Positions 9,890-19,470 of a DNA stretch of 64,000 bases are shown here, piece by piece. Positions within the stretch are counted from its first letter, which is position 1; each line of letters opens with the position of its first letter. A program made the translations under genes and the position numbers. The notes under the pieces are model-generated. The model did not search any database and was not told the DNA's origin. It saw nothing but the letters and a program-made list of their open reading frames with translations. This DNA is from Rhodococcus sp. KRD162 (GTDB taxonomy: Bacteria > Actinomycetota > Actinomycetes > Mycobacteriales > Mycobacteriaceae): the NCBI RefSeq assembly GCF_017168335.1, contig NZ_JABFAU010000003.1, positions 771,561 to 835,560 of the forward strand. Reading direction: 5' to 3'.

Positions 9890-10015
9890 ACCGGTAGCAT
9901 TCGGTGTCACGGCTACGGCCGAGAGGAAACCGGCGAAAATCCGGTACGGTCGCGCCACTGTGACCGCCCTGCGTTTCACCTGCGCAGCGCGGAAGTCAGA
10001 CCCTCTCTCCGATCA
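9890..10015 (+). promoter_or_regulatory. cobalamin (B12) riboswitch upstream of cobN
   Basis: The 230-bp leader between cobG and cobN contains the conserved elements of the adenosylcobalamin aptamer on the + strand. There is a segment GAGGAAACCGGCGAAAATCC at about 9921, then GCGCCACTGTGA at 9952-9963, and finally a B12-box-like GGAAGTCAGACCC at about 9991. Order and spacing fit the family. Binding of cobalamin would be expected to lower cobN expression. Confidence 0.85.
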
Positions 10016-10041
10016 GCTGCAGAGAAGATTCACCGATTTCA

Positions 10042-10077
10042 GGGGCGCGAAAACCCCCGAGGAGGGCGTTACCCGTG
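10042..10077 (+). promoter_or_regulatory. likely riboswitch expression platform and cobN ribosome-binding site
   Basis: A stem GGGG (10042-10045) with CCCC (10054-10057) is followed directly by the purine-rich GAGGAGGG (about 10059-10066), 8 bp before the GTG start. A short GGG-CGTTA-CCC stem also abuts the start. There is no U-tract, so control is more likely translational than by termination. The CCCTCTCTCC run at 10001-10010, just after the B12 box, could pair with this Shine-Dalgarno. That pairing is inference. Confidence 0.55.
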
Positions 10078-13000
10078 TTCTTGTTGCTGTCCACATCGGA
10101 CACCGATCTGCTCAGCGCTCGCGCCAGTGGAGCCGACTACACCTGGGGCAACCCCTCCCGTCTGCTCGCCGAGGACATCCCGACGATGGCCGAATCGGCC
10201 GAATTGATCATCGTGCGAATCCTGGGGTCGCGGCGGTCGTGGGAGTCGGGCATCGCTGCGGTGCTCGCCACCGGACTGCCCGTTGTGGTTCTCGGCGGTG
10301 AACAGGCACCGGACGCGGACCTGATGGAGATCTCGACCGTGCCGGCGAACGTTGCCGCGCAGGCGCACAACTATCTCGCCGAGGGCGGGTCGGACAACCT
10401 GCGCCAGCTGTACAACTTTCTTTCCGACACCGTTCTGCTGACCGGGCACGGTTTCGACGCACCGCAACACCTCCCGACGTGGGGGCATCTCGAGCGAAGC
10501 TCCGCACCGCACGCGGGGGTGCCGACGGTCGCGATTTTGTACTATCGCGCCCAGCACCTTGCCGGAAACACCGCGTACATCGACGCGCTCGCCACCGCGG
10601 TGGAGAACGCAGGTGCCACTGCGCTGCCCATCTACTGCGCATCGCTGCGCACCGCCGAAGCCGATCTGCTCGAAACCCTGAAGTCGGCGGACGCGTTGAT
10701 CGTGACCGTCCTCGCCGCAGGTGGTACCAAACCTGCCGGAGCGTCGGCAGGCGGTGACGACGAAGCCTGGGACGTGGCCGAACTCGCTGCACTCGATGTT
10801 CCGATCCTGCAGGGCCTGTGCCTGACGAGCTCGCGCGCGACATGGGCCGCGAACGATGACGGCCTCTCGCCGCTGGACGTCGCGACCCAGGTCGCCGTGC
10901 CCGAGTTCGACGGACGTCTCATCACGGTTCCGTTCTCGTTCAAGGAAATCGACGACGACGGCTTGACGACGTACGTTCCGGACCACGAGCGCGCGGCACG
11001 CGTGGCAGGTATCGCGGTGCGGCACGCCCGGCTGCGGCACATCCCGTCGGCCGATCGCCGTATCGCCCTGATGTTCTCGGCCTACCCCACCAAGCACGCG
11101 AGGATCGGCAACGCCGTCGGCCTCGATACTCCGGCCAGCGCCATCGCGTTGATGTCGAGCATGCGCGCCGCCGGCTACGACCTCGGTCCGATCGACGGAC
11201 CAGATTCGGTGCCCGGACTCGCCGCACGCGACGGTGACGCGCTCATCCATGCCCTGATCGCCCGTGGCGGCCAGGATCCGAACTGGCTCACCGACGCCCA
11301 GCTCGAGGGCAATCCCATTCGCATCTCCGCGGCGCAGTACGGGCAGTGGTTCGAGCAGTTACCCGCAGACCTGCGAGCGGCAGTGGTCGAGCATTGGGGC
11401 CCGGCACCAGGCGATCTCTACGTCGACCGATCTGCCGATCCGAACGGTGAGATCGTCATCGCCGCAATGTGCTTCGGCAACGTCGTCGTCATGGTGCAGC
11501 CGCCGCGCGGATTCGGCGAGAAGCCCGTTGCGATTTATCACGATCCCGATCTACCGCCGAGCCACCACTATCTTGCTGCGTACCGGTGGATTTCGGCCAC
11601 TCGGGAAGACGGCGGTTTCGGCGCGGATGCGATGGTCCACCTGGGCAAGCACGGCAACCTGGAGTGGTTGCCGGGTAAGACACTCGGCATGTCTGCGTCC
11701 TGTGGAACCGATGCGGCGCTGGGTGATCTGCCGCTGATCTATCCGTTCCTCGTCAACGATCCGGGGGAGGGCACGCAAGCCAAGCGTCGAGCGCACGCGA
11801 CCCTCGTCGACCATCTCATTCCCCCCATGGCACGGGCGGAGAGTTACGGAGACATCTCTCGGCTCGAGCAACTGCTCGACGAGCACTCGAACATTTCGGC
11901 GCTCGATCCAGCCAAGCTGCCCGCGATTCGGCAGCAGATCTGGACGCTGATGACGGCGGCGCAGATGCACAAGGATCTGGGGCTGGAGGAGCGGCCCGAG
12001 GAGGATGTCTTCGACGACATGCTCCTGCACGTCGACGGGTGGTTGTGCGAGATCAAGGACGTCCAGATCCGAGACGGACTGCACGTTCTCGGCCAGGAGC
12101 CCGTCGGAGATGCCGAGGTCGACATCGTGCTGGCGATGCTGCGAGCTCGGCAGATGTGGGGCGGCGAACAGACAGTTCCCGGTCTGCGCGAAGCCCTCGG
12201 CCTCAGCGAGGACGGCGAGGAAGAACGCACCCGCGTCGACGGTATCGAGTCGATCGCCCACGGTTTGGTCGCGAACATGCAGGCCACCCAGTGGGATCCG
12301 AGCCAGGCCGCTCGCGTCGCCGGTGAGCACGGCGAGACAGTGGCGCAGATTCTCGAGTTCGCAGCCGCCGAGGTGGTGCCGAGACTGCGGGGCACCTCGC
12401 GCGAGATCGAGCAGGTGCTGCACGCCCTCGACGGCGGGTTCATCGCGGCGGGACCGAGCGGCTCACCGTTGCGCGGATTGATCAACGTCTTGCCCACCGG
12501 ACGCAATTTCTACTCGGTGGATCCCAAGGCCGTGCCGTCGAGACTGGCATGGGAGACGGGCCAGGCGATGGCCGAGTCTCTCCTTGCTCGCTATCGCGAG
12601 GATCACGGTGAGTGGCCGAAGTCCGTTGGGTTGTCGGTGTGGGGGACCTCGGCGATGCGAACCTCCGGTGACGACATCGCGGAGGTGTTCGCGCTGTTGG
12701 GGGTCTCGCCGGTGTGGGACGAGGCATCGCGCCGGGTCACCCGGCTCGAGGTCGTCGATCTCGTCGAGCTCGGCCGCCCTCGTATCGACGTGACGGTCCG
12801 AATCAGTGGGTTCTTCCGCGACGCGTTCCCCCATGTCCTGGCGCTGCTCGACGACGCGGTGCGCATGGTGGCCGCGCTGGACGAGGAACCCGATCAGAAC
12901 TACGTCCGAGCGCATGCCCAGGCAGATCTCGCCGAACACGGTGACGAGAGGCGTTCCACAACACGCATTTTCGGTTCGAAGCCGGGTACCTACGGTGCCG

Positions 13001-13680
13001 GACTGCTGCAGCTGATCGACAGCAAGACCTGGCGCAGCGACGAGGACCTGGCGCAGGTCTACACCACCTGGGGCGGCTTCGCGTACGGACGCGGCCTCGA
13101 CGGTGTGCCTGCCTCGGACGACATGCGCACCGCCTACAAGCGCATTGCCGTTGCCGCCAAGAACACCGACACCCGTGAGCACGACATCGCAGATTCCGAC
13201 GACTACTTCCAGTACCACGGCGGCATGGTCGCAACCGTGCGAGCGTTGACCGGGAAGTCGCCGGAGGCGTACATCGGCGACAGCACGCGACCGGAATCGG
13301 TTCGCACGCGCACTCTCTCGGAAGAAACCGCGCGTGTGTTCCGGGCCAGGGTGGTCAATCCCCGGTGGCTGGAGGCTATGCGCAGACACGGATACAAGGG
13401 CGCGTTCGAGATGGCTGCCACGGTCGACTACCTGTTCGGCTACGACGCCACCACGGGCGTCGTGCACGACTGGATGTACGAGAAGCTCGCCGAGACCTAC
13501 GTCCTGGACGAGCAGAACCAGAAGTTCATGCGGCAGTCCAATCCGTGGGCGCTGCACGGCATCGCCGAACGGCTGCTCGAAGCTACCGAACGACAGATGT
13601 GGGCCGAGCCGAACGAGCAGGTTCTCGCGGGGCTGCGTCAGGTCTACCTGGAGACCGAGGGCGCGCTCGAGGGGGAGTAG
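10075..13680 (+). CDS. cobN: cobaltochelatase subunit CobN
   Basis: CobN is the large, substrate-binding subunit of the ATP-dependent aerobic cobaltochelatase (CobN with CobS and CobT or their equivalents). It inserts Co2+ into hydrogenobyrinate a,c-diamide. 1,201 residues, the usual size. Recognisable blocks are MFSAYPTKHARIGNAVGLDT, MVHLGKHGNLEWLPGKTLGM with conserved His residues, IYPFLVNDPGEGTQAKRRAH, INVLPTGRNFYSVDPKAVPS, WGTSAMRTSGDDIAEVFALL and EHDIADSDDYFQYHGGMVAT. It starts with GTG downstream of the riboswitch. The small chelatase subunits are not in the window. Corresponds to M. tuberculosis Rv2062c. Confidence 0.97.
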   Translation: MFLLLSTSDTDLLSARASGADYTWGNPSRLLAEDIPTMAESAELIIVRILGSRRSWESGIAAVLATGLPVVVLGGEQAPDADLMEISTVPANVAAQAHNYLAEGGSDNLRQLYNFLSDTVLLTGHGFDAPQHLPTWGHLERSSAPHAGVPTVAILYYRAQHLAGNTAYIDALATAVENAGATALPIYCASLRTAEADLLETLKSADALIVTVLAAGGTKPAGASAGGDDEAWDVAELAALDVPILQGLCLTSSRATWAANDDGLSPLDVATQVAVPEFDGRLITVPFSFKEIDDDGLTTYVPDHERAARVAGIAVRHARLRHIPSADRRIALMFSAYPTKHARIGNAVGLDTPASAIALMSSMRAAGYDLGPIDGPDSVPGLAARDGDALIHALIARGGQDPNWLTDAQLEGNPIRISAAQYGQWFEQLPADLRAAVVEHWGPAPGDLYVDRSADPNGEIVIAAMCFGNVVVMVQPPRGFGEKPVAIYHDPDLPPSHHYLAAYRWISATREDGGFGADAMVHLGKHGNLEWLPGKTLGMSASCGTDAALGDLPLIYPFLVNDPGEGTQAKRRAHATLVDHLIPPMARAESYGDISRLEQLLDEHSNISALDPAKLPAIRQQIWTLMTAAQMHKDLGLEERPEEDVFDDMLLHVDGWLCEIKDVQIRDGLHVLGQEPVGDAEVDIVLAMLRARQMWGGEQTVPGLREALGLSEDGEEERTRVDGIESIAHGLVANMQATQWDPSQAARVAGEHGETVAQILEFAAAEVVPRLRGTSREIEQVLHALDGGFIAAGPSGSPLRGLINVLPTGRNFYSVDPKAVPSRLAWETGQAMAESLLARYREDHGEWPKSVGLSVWGTSAMRTSGDDIAEVFALLGVSPVWDEASRRVTRLEVVDLVELGRPRIDVTVRISGFFRDAFPHVLALLDDAVRMVAALDEEPDQNYVRAHAQADLAEHGDERRSTTRIFGSKPGTYGAGLLQLIDSKTWRSDEDLAQVYTTWGGFAYGRGLDGVPASDDMRTAYKRIAVAAKNTDTREHDIADSDDYFQYHGGMVATVRALTGKSPEAYIGDSTRPESVRTRTLSEETARVFRARVVNPRWLEAMRRHGYKGAFEMAATVDYLFGYDATTGVVHDWMYEKLAETYVLDEQNQKFMRQSNPWALHGIAERLLEATERQMWAEPNEQVLAGLRQVYLETEGALEGE

Positions 13681-13698
13681 CGACGTATTCTGACGGGT

Positions 13699-14088
13699 AT
13701 GGTCGCCACCTTCGAAGACATTGCACAGGGCAAGTACATACTGCTGACCACCTTCAAGAAGGATGGCACCGCGGTGCCCACTCCGTTGTGGGGCGCTGTC
13801 GAAGGCAACCGACTGCTCATGTGGACCGTTGCCGATTCGTGGAAGGTCAAACGAATACGCCGCAACCCGAAGGTCACTATCGCACCGTGCGACGTGCGCG
13901 GCAATCCGCAGGGTGATGCGGTCGACGCCGTCGCCGAGATCCTCGGTGCGGCCGAAACCGAGAAGGCCCGCTCGGCTGTCGTATCGAAGTACGGCATCCT
14001 GGGGTGGCTCGTCGTCACGGGCAGCGTGCTGCGACGCGGCAAGAGCGGCTCGGTCGGGCTGGCAATCACCGCGGCCCGAGCCGAGTAG
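13699..14088 (+). CDS. PPOX-class F420-dependent oxidoreductase (Rv2061c-like)
   Basis: A 129-residue split-barrel protein. It has YILLTTFKKDGTAVPTPLW, the common N-terminal motif of F420- or FMN-binding pyridoxamine-oxidase-like enzymes. WKVKRIRRNPKVTIAPCDVR, whose basic cluster usually holds the cofactor phosphate, and ILGAAETEKARSAV follow. Length is typical for this small family. It lies 18 bp after cobN in the same direction, as Rv2061c does in M. tuberculosis. Substrate unknown; no evidence that it acts on corrinoids. Confidence 0.85.
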   Translation: MVATFEDIAQGKYILLTTFKKDGTAVPTPLWGAVEGNRLLMWTVADSWKVKRIRRNPKVTIAPCDVRGNPQGDAVDAVAEILGAAETEKARSAVVSKYGILGWLVVTGSVLRRGKSGSVGLAITAARAE

Positions 14089-14164
14089 ATCGGCACCATC
14101 GATCGTCGGCCTGGTTCCGAATGACTCCTGAGGTAGCTTCCCTGCTGCCGGAATGGAGCATCAC

Positions 14165-14590
14165 GTGCCTATCGCAGTCACCGACTACAACCATGTTCGC
14201 CTCACCGTCAGCGATATCGACCGATCCCGATCGTTCTACGACGCGGTATTCGGGTTCGAAGTCGCCTACGCCTGGGACCCCGATGCCGACGAGGAGACCA
14301 AGAAGGCACTGTGGTTTCTGTTCGGTGGCGTCATCTACAAGTTCGGTGGAGGACTGCTCGGCTTGCGTCCGGTAGCACCGAGCGACGACACCTTCGGTGA
14401 AGATCGGTGCGGGCTCGATCACCTCAGCTTCACCGTGGCCACTCGGTCCGCGCTCGAAGATGCAGTGAAGACACTGGACGAGTTGGGCATTGCGCACGAG
14501 GGCATCAAGGACGCCGGTCCTGGTCTGTCCATCGTCGAGTTCCGTGATCCGGACAACATAGCCCTCGAGCTCTCCGGGCCCGACAAGTAA
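14165..14590 (+). CDS. VOC-superfamily (glyoxalase/dioxygenase-like) protein
   Basis: A protein of about 141 residues built from two beta-alpha-beta-beta-beta repeats. The first starts YNHVRLTVSDIDRSRSFYD with a candidate metal-ligand His; the second has CGLDHLSFTV with another His. Near the end, VEFRDPDNIALEL gives the conserved Glu. This is the ligand pattern of metal-dependent VOC enzymes such as glyoxalase I or extradiol dioxygenases; the substrate is unknown. I chose the GTG at 14165 because GGAG lies six bases upstream; an ATG at 14153 would overlap that Shine-Dalgarno. It converges on the pmbA-like gene with only 14 bp between stops. Confidence 0.83.
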   Translation: MPIAVTDYNHVRLTVSDIDRSRSFYDAVFGFEVAYAWDPDADEETKKALWFLFGGVIYKFGGGLLGLRPVAPSDDTFGEDRCGLDHLSFTVATRSALEDAVKTLDELGIAHEGIKDAGPGLSIVEFRDPDNIALELSGPDK

Positions 14591-14604
14591 ATGCGGGGCC
14601 GACG

Positions 14605-15972
14605 CTAGCGAGCAGCGCTGACCGAGGACATGTGGAAATCGGGTATGCGTAGCGGCGGCATCGCTGTGCGAGTGAACCAGTCCTTCCACTCGCGCGGCAG
14701 TGTCGCCTCGGTTGCCCCTGCCTCGGTCACGCGGCGCAGTAAATCCAGCGGACTTTCGTTGAAGCGAAAATTGTTCACTGCACCGCTGATCTTGCCGTTC
14801 TCGATGGCGTAGACGCCGTCTCTGGTCAATCCGGTGAGCAACAGTGAGGTCGGATCGACCTCACGGATGTACCAGAGCGTCGTCAGCAGCAGGCCGCGTT
14901 CGGTGTCGGCCACCATCTTGTCCAGACGAGTGTCCGAGCCGCCCGTCATGACGAGATTCTCGCCCGGCACCGCGACGGAGGCTCCGAACCTCTCCGCTGC
15001 TGCGCGTGGATAGGACAGCGCTGCAATCGATCCCTCGCGCACCCAGTCGACCCGGTCGATGTCCATGCCGTTGTCGAACACCGAGAGCGCATCACTCGAC
15101 GAACCCGCAACCACGAACGGGGCGTACTCGAGACCGGCTGCGTGTGGATCGGAGTACAACGTGAGCGGTAGCTCGGTCAGCTGCTCGCCCACTCGGGTTC
15201 CGCCTGCACGCGAGAGAGCGGTGCGACCTTCCTGCGCTCCGCGACCTTCCATGGTCCACATCAGATAGATCATCAGATCGGCCACGGCCGACGGAGGCAG
15301 CACGGTCTCGTAGTGGCCGGCCGGCAACTCGACGGTGTGCTGTGCCCAGCCGAGCCGAGTCGACAGCTCGGCCAGCAGACTCGGAGTCGAGACGTCCTCG
15401 AAGTCGGTGGTTCCAGCGCCTACCCATGCGCTCGCGCCCGCTCGTTTGCCGTTGATCTCGACCGATCCGGTCGGCTGTGTGAATGTTCTGCGCAGACCGG
15501 TCGAGGTACCGAGCCAGACGTTGTCGACCCGATGCTGAGCGAACCCGTACAAGGCGTCGCGGCCATCGAACCCGACGTTCAAATCCGCTGCCAGCGAACC
15601 GAACACGTCGATCGAGGTATGTTGCGCGGCGCGATCCCAGTTCTCCGAACCGACCGAGTCCGACGGCGGCAGCAAGGGCATCGCGTCATCGGCGGGCTCG
15701 GCCGACCGCGCCGCCGATTCGCTGGCGCGCACGACGGCCTCGATATCCGCCGGGTCGACGCTCGTCGAGGACACGGTGCCCACTCTTGCCGTATCCGCAC
15801 CACGCACGATCGAGACCACCTCCCAGCGTCGGGAGATGGCAATTCCATTGGTGGTCATCGAATTACCGGCCCAACGCAGAGTCGCATCGCTGGAGTCGGT
15901 GACGATCACGATCGCGTCGTCGACGTTCGAGCAGGCAAGAGCGCGTTCGACCAACAGCTGTGCGGCGATCAT
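14605..15972 (-). CDS. TldE/PmbA-family metalloprotease-like subunit
   Basis: 455 residues, starting at the ATG that overlaps the tldD stop (ATGA). It has the PmbA/TldE layout: an N-terminal alpha/beta domain with GNSMTTNGIAISRRWEVVSI and a C-terminal beta-rich domain with GGSDTRLDKMVADTERGLLL and VYAIENGKISGAVNNFRFNE. It lacks the HExxxH motif carried by its partner, as expected for TldE. The TldD/TldE heterodimer cleaves unfolded peptides and in some bacteria processes modified-peptide precursors. No peptide natural-product precursor was seen nearby, so a general role is likely. Confidence 0.88.
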   Translation of the reverse strand: MIAAQLLVERALACSNVDDAIVIVTDSSDATLRWAGNSMTTNGIAISRRWEVVSIVRGADTARVGTVSSTSVDPADIEAVVRASESAARSAEPADDAMPLLPPSDSVGSENWDRAAQHTSIDVFGSLAADLNVGFDGRDALYGFAQHRVDNVWLGTSTGLRRTFTQPTGSVEINGKRAGASAWVGAGTTDFEDVSTPSLLAELSTRLGWAQHTVELPAGHYETVLPPSAVADLMIYLMWTMEGRGAQEGRTALSRAGGTRVGEQLTELPLTLYSDPHAAGLEYAPFVVAGSSSDALSVFDNGMDIDRVDWVREGSIAALSYPRAAAERFGASVAVPGENLVMTGGSDTRLDKMVADTERGLLLTTLWYIREVDPTSLLLTGLTRDGVYAIENGKISGAVNNFRFNESPLDLLRRVTEAGATEATLPREWKDWFTRTAMPPLRIPDFHMSSVSAAR

Positions 15973-17495
15973 CGACCGGCCTCCGATCGGGTGTTGAGGA
16001 CGTTGACGCCGCGGAACAGCGCTACCGGGCAGCCGTGGCTGACGGCCGCGACCTGCCCGGGCTGCGCTTTGCCGCAGTTGAAGGCACCGCCGAGTCGCCA
16101 CGTGGACGGTCCGCCGAGTAGTTCCATCGAGCCCCAGAATTCGGTGGTCGTCGCCTGGTATGCGACGTCGCGCACCTGGCCGTCGAGCACGCCGTTGCGA
16201 ATACGGTAGAAGCGTTGACCGGTGAACTGAAAGTTGTAGCGCTGCATGTCGATCGACCAGGACTTGTCGCCGACGACGTAGATGCCGTTCTCGACCGCCC
16301 CGATGACGTCGGCCGTGCTTCGGTCGGTGTCGTGATCGGGGTGCAGGGATACATTGGCCATCCGCTGGATCGGCACGTGATGGGGCGAATCTGCGTACGA
16401 GCATCCGTTGGATCGCTCCAACCCGAGCCGGGGGGCGAAGACCCGATCGAGTTGGTAACCGACCAGCACTCCGTCGCGGATCAGGTCCCACTTCTGTGCA
16501 GCCACGCCCTCGTCGTCGTAGCCGATGCTGGCCAACCCGTTGATTTCGGTCCGGTCGGCGCTGACGTGCATGATGGGCGACCCGTATCGCAACGTTCCCA
16601 GCTGATCGGGGGTCGCGAACGAGGTGCCTGCGTACGCGGCCTCGTAGCCGATTGCGCGATCGTATTCCGTTGCATGACCGATGGATTCGTGGATGGTGAG
16701 CCACAGATTCGTCGGGTCGATGACGAGGTCGGTCGGTCCTGCGACCACGGAAGGGGCCTTCACCTTCTCTGCCAACCATTCGGGAATTCGGGCCAGTTCC
16801 TCGGCCCAGTCCCAGCTGCTGTTCTCGCCGAGATATTCCCAGCCTCGTCCGACCGGCGGTGCGAGAGTTCGCATCGTTTCGAACGCACCGGCGGATCGGT
16901 CGACGGTGGTCGCCTCGAACTGGGGATGTAGTCGCACCCGTTGCTGCGTGATGCTGCTGCCTGCCAGATCGGCGTAGAACGATTGCTCCTTGACCTGCAT
17001 CACGGTGGCCGTGACGTGATCGACCCCGTCCGAGGCGGCCAACCGAGACGAATATTCCGCCAGCAGCCCCACCTTGTCTGCGGTAGATACGTCGAATGGA
17101 TCGACGTCGTAGTCCGACACCCACGTCGCGTCGGAGTACACCGGTTCAGGAGCGAGTTCGACGCGTTCGCGGTTGAGGGCCCGCAGGAATGTCGCCACCT
17201 CGACGGCTTTCCTGGCCGTCGACGCAGCCGCGTCCGTGCCGAGTTCCGCGTGCGACGCGAACCCCCAGGTGCCGTCGACCACCACACGCACGGCGAGCCC
17301 GATCTCGCCGGCATCGACGGCGGATTGCACCGAACCGTCGCGCAGCGAGATCGACTGGGTCGTCAAGCGCTGTACGCGCACATCGGCATGGGATGCTCCC
17401 GCCGTTCGTGCGGCAGTCAGTGCCGCGTCCGCGAGGGCACGCAAGGGGAGGTTCAGGAAGTCGGCGTCCACCGACCTGTCCGATTGTCTCGTCAC
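15969..17495 (-). CDS. TldD-family metalloprotease
   Basis: 508 residues. The catalytic zinc motif is visible as HESIGHATE (HExxxH) near residue 275. Further family segments are SHADVRVQRLTTQSISLRDG at the N-terminus, YDDEGVAAQKWDLIRDGVLV, and GVLDGQVRDVAYQATTTEFW near the end. It is the active subunit of the TldD/TldE pair. Its gene overlaps the tldE-like gene by 4 bp and lies 10 bp downstream of a membrane permease gene, so the three form one leftward operon. Two adjacent copies of the family also occur in M. tuberculosis (Rv2315c-Rv2314c). Confidence 0.9.
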   Translation of the reverse strand: MTRQSDRSVDADFLNLPLRALADAALTAARTAGASHADVRVQRLTTQSISLRDGSVQSAVDAGEIGLAVRVVVDGTWGFASHAELGTDAAASTARKAVEVATFLRALNRERVELAPEPVYSDATWVSDYDVDPFDVSTADKVGLLAEYSSRLAASDGVDHVTATVMQVKEQSFYADLAGSSITQQRVRLHPQFEATTVDRSAGAFETMRTLAPPVGRGWEYLGENSSWDWAEELARIPEWLAEKVKAPSVVAGPTDLVIDPTNLWLTIHESIGHATEYDRAIGYEAAYAGTSFATPDQLGTLRYGSPIMHVSADRTEINGLASIGYDDEGVAAQKWDLIRDGVLVGYQLDRVFAPRLGLERSNGCSYADSPHHVPIQRMANVSLHPDHDTDRSTADVIGAVENGIYVVGDKSWSIDMQRYNFQFTGQRFYRIRNGVLDGQVRDVAYQATTTEFWGSMELLGGPSTWRLGGAFNCGKAQPGQVAAVSHGCPVALFRGVNVLNTRSEAGR

Positions 17496-17505
17496 ATCGC
17501 AGACG

Positions 17506-18273
17506 CTAGCCGAATTGCTGCCAGCCCAGGCGGACGACCATCCCCAGCACGACGACGAGCAGCACTATTCTGACGAACCCGGCACCTCTGGCGACAGCTG
17601 TTCTCGAGCCCAAGACGGCACCGATGACGTTGCACACCGCCATGGCAGCTCCGAGTTGCCAGTAGACGCTGCCGGTGACGGCGAAGAACGTGAGGGCTCC
17701 TACGTTGGATCCGACGTTGATCACCTTGGCCATCGCGGCGCTGCGTACGAACTCCGTACCGAGCATCGTTGCAAACACGATGATGAGAAACGTGCCGGTG
17801 CCGGGCCCGAGGATGCCGTCGTAGAAACCGATTGCTGCGGCGGCGAGTCCCGTCACGATCAGCACCTTCAGATGCGTCGGCGGCGACGGTGCCGCGCTCA
17901 GACCGATGGTCGGCCGTAGGGTCACCAACAGTGCCACTCCGGCGAGCACGACCATGATGACCGGGATGAACAGGTCGCGGTCGATCAACGACACTGCAGC
18001 GGCTCCAGCAGCTGAGGTCACGGCGGCAAGGACTCCGGCAGGAACCAACACGGTCCAGTTCAGCGACACCTTTCGTGCGAACGTCACGACGGCGGCGACG
18101 GTACCGAAGATCGCAGTGGCCTTGTTCGTCGCCAACGCAGCTTGTGGGGTCAGTTGGGGTGCCACGAGCAGGATCACCGGGAGCAGGATGAGGCCGCCGC
18201 CACCGACGACGGCGTCCACCCAACCGGCCGCTGTCGCGGCCACCATCAGCAGTCCCCAGTCGGCAGCGGTCAT
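17506..18273 (-). CDS. TSUP-family (TauE/SafE) membrane permease
   Basis: 255 residues with about eight hydrophobic segments. The N-terminal repeat GWVDAVVGGGGLILLPVIL and the later GFYDGILGPGTGTFLIIVFA are the paired Gly/Pro-rich signatures of the TauE/SafE family. These proteins export or import organosulphur anions such as sulphite or sulphoacetate; the actual substrate cannot be read here. It is the first gene of the leftward operon with tldD and tldE. Its ATG is only 17 bp from the divergent histidine-kinase start, so the promoters must overlap the opposing coding starts. An ATG at 18246 would widen that gap. Confidence 0.87.
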   Translation of the reverse strand: MTAADWGLLMVAATAAGWVDAVVGGGGLILLPVILLVAPQLTPQAALATNKATAIFGTVAAVVTFARKVSLNWTVLVPAGVLAAVTSAAGAAAVSLIDRDLFIPVIMVVLAGVALLVTLRPTIGLSAAPSPPTHLKVLIVTGLAAAAIGFYDGILGPGTGTFLIIVFATMLGTEFVRSAAMAKVINVGSNVGALTFFAVTGSVYWQLGAAMAVCNVIGAVLGSRTAVARGAGFVRIVLLVVVLGMVVRLGWQQFG

Positions 18274-18290
18274 ACGGCAAACTCAATCAC

Positions 18291-19454
18291 ATGCGCCGTT
18301 TCAGCCTGTGGCTCCGAGGGCAGCCCTTCGTCGCCGATGCACTTCTGGCAGCGGGACTGTTCGTCGTCGAGATGCTGGTGTTCGTCAGCTCGGTCGACGA
18401 TGTGAACGGACCGCTGTTTCTGGCGTTCGCTCTGGTGCTGTCGGTTCCCATTGCGTGGCGGCGCCGATTTCCTCGGTCGATAGCGGCGATCAGTCTGGTG
18501 GCCACGAGTGTGTGTGACGTAGCCGGCTCGATGGCAGGTGAGACGTCCAACGGTCACCCGGCAACGCTCGCTCTTCCGATCATGTTGTACACACTGGTCG
18601 CGTACGTGGGCCGAGTTCAGGGTGCCGTGTTCGCAGCGGCACTCACCGCGTACACCGTTGCGTCGACGCTGTTGCTGGACCAGCCGATCTTCACCACGCT
18701 GACCTTCAGCGCCCTCTTCTACGCGCTGTCATGGCTGGCGGCGGAATTCCTCGGGGCCAGACGGGCCTATGACGAAGCGACCGAGGCGAGGCTGATCGTT
18801 GCCGAGTACGACCGGGACCGCCGCGCCGAAGAAGCCGTGATCGCCGAACGCACCCGTATCGCGCGTGAACTGCACGACGTCATAGCGCACGGTGTCAGCG
18901 TCATGGTGGTCCAGGCCGACGGGGCCTCGTACAACATCAGACGCAATCCCGAACGCGCGGAACAAGCTGTCGCCAACATCTCCGCGACAGGTCGGCTGGC
19001 TCTCGCCGAATTGCGCCGGACTGTGGCGTTGCTGCGCACGTCTCCCGACTCGGACGACATGCCCCTGTACGGCACGGCAGGACTCGCGCGCGTCGTCGAA
19101 ATAATGGGCCGCGCCGGATTGAACGTCGAACTCGAGCAAACCGGGAACCTCGACGACATCAGCCCAGCGATCAGCCTCGGTGTGCACCGGTTGGTCCAGG
19201 AATCGCTGACCAACGTCCTACGGCATGCCGGTCACGCTCCACGAGCCGTCGTCAAAGTGGTCCGCGAAGAACAGGCCGTCACCGTGGAGATCAGCGACAA
19301 CGGGACCGGCGCGCGAGCAGGGACGTCCGCAGACGGCGGGGGACACGGCCTGCTCGGGATGCGGGAGCGAGTGGCCGTACTGCAGGGAACGCTGTACGCC
19401 GGTCGAACGTCACACGGCAATTGGCTCGTCCGGGCAACTCTGCCGATCGAGTGA
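18291..19454 (+). CDS. NarL-type sensor histidine kinase
   Basis: 387 residues. About five hydrophobic segments fill residues 10-150, with no sizeable extracytoplasmic domain, so it may sense a membrane signal. The HisKA_3 dimerisation box RIARELHDVIAHGVSVMVVQ (about 190-210) carries the phospho-accepting His. The HATPase_c domain has VQESLTNVLRHAG (N box), ISDNGTGARAG (G1) and GGGHGLLGMRERV (G2). It is followed after 16 bp by a response-regulator gene, with which it surely pairs. Stimulus unknown. Confidence 0.93.
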   Translation: MRRFSLWLRGQPFVADALLAAGLFVVEMLVFVSSVDDVNGPLFLAFALVLSVPIAWRRRFPRSIAAISLVATSVCDVAGSMAGETSNGHPATLALPIMLYTLVAYVGRVQGAVFAAALTAYTVASTLLLDQPIFTTLTFSALFYALSWLAAEFLGARRAYDEATEARLIVAEYDRDRRAEEAVIAERTRIARELHDVIAHGVSVMVVQADGASYNIRRNPERAEQAVANISATGRLALAELRRTVALLRTSPDSDDMPLYGTAGLARVVEIMGRAGLNVELEQTGNLDDISPAISLGVHRLVQESLTNVLRHAGHAPRAVVKVVREEQAVTVEISDNGTGARAGTSADGGGHGLLGMRERVAVLQGTLYAGRTSHGNWLVRATLPIE

Positions 19455-19470
19455 GGGCTAAGTTGGGTCG

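Noticed and set aside
14605..17124. A single 839-codon protein spanning the tldE-like gene and part of tldD
   Set aside because: The upstream half is an out-of-frame reading of tldD with Arg-rich nonsense. The ATG at 15972 overlapping the tldD stop gives a normal-length TldE.
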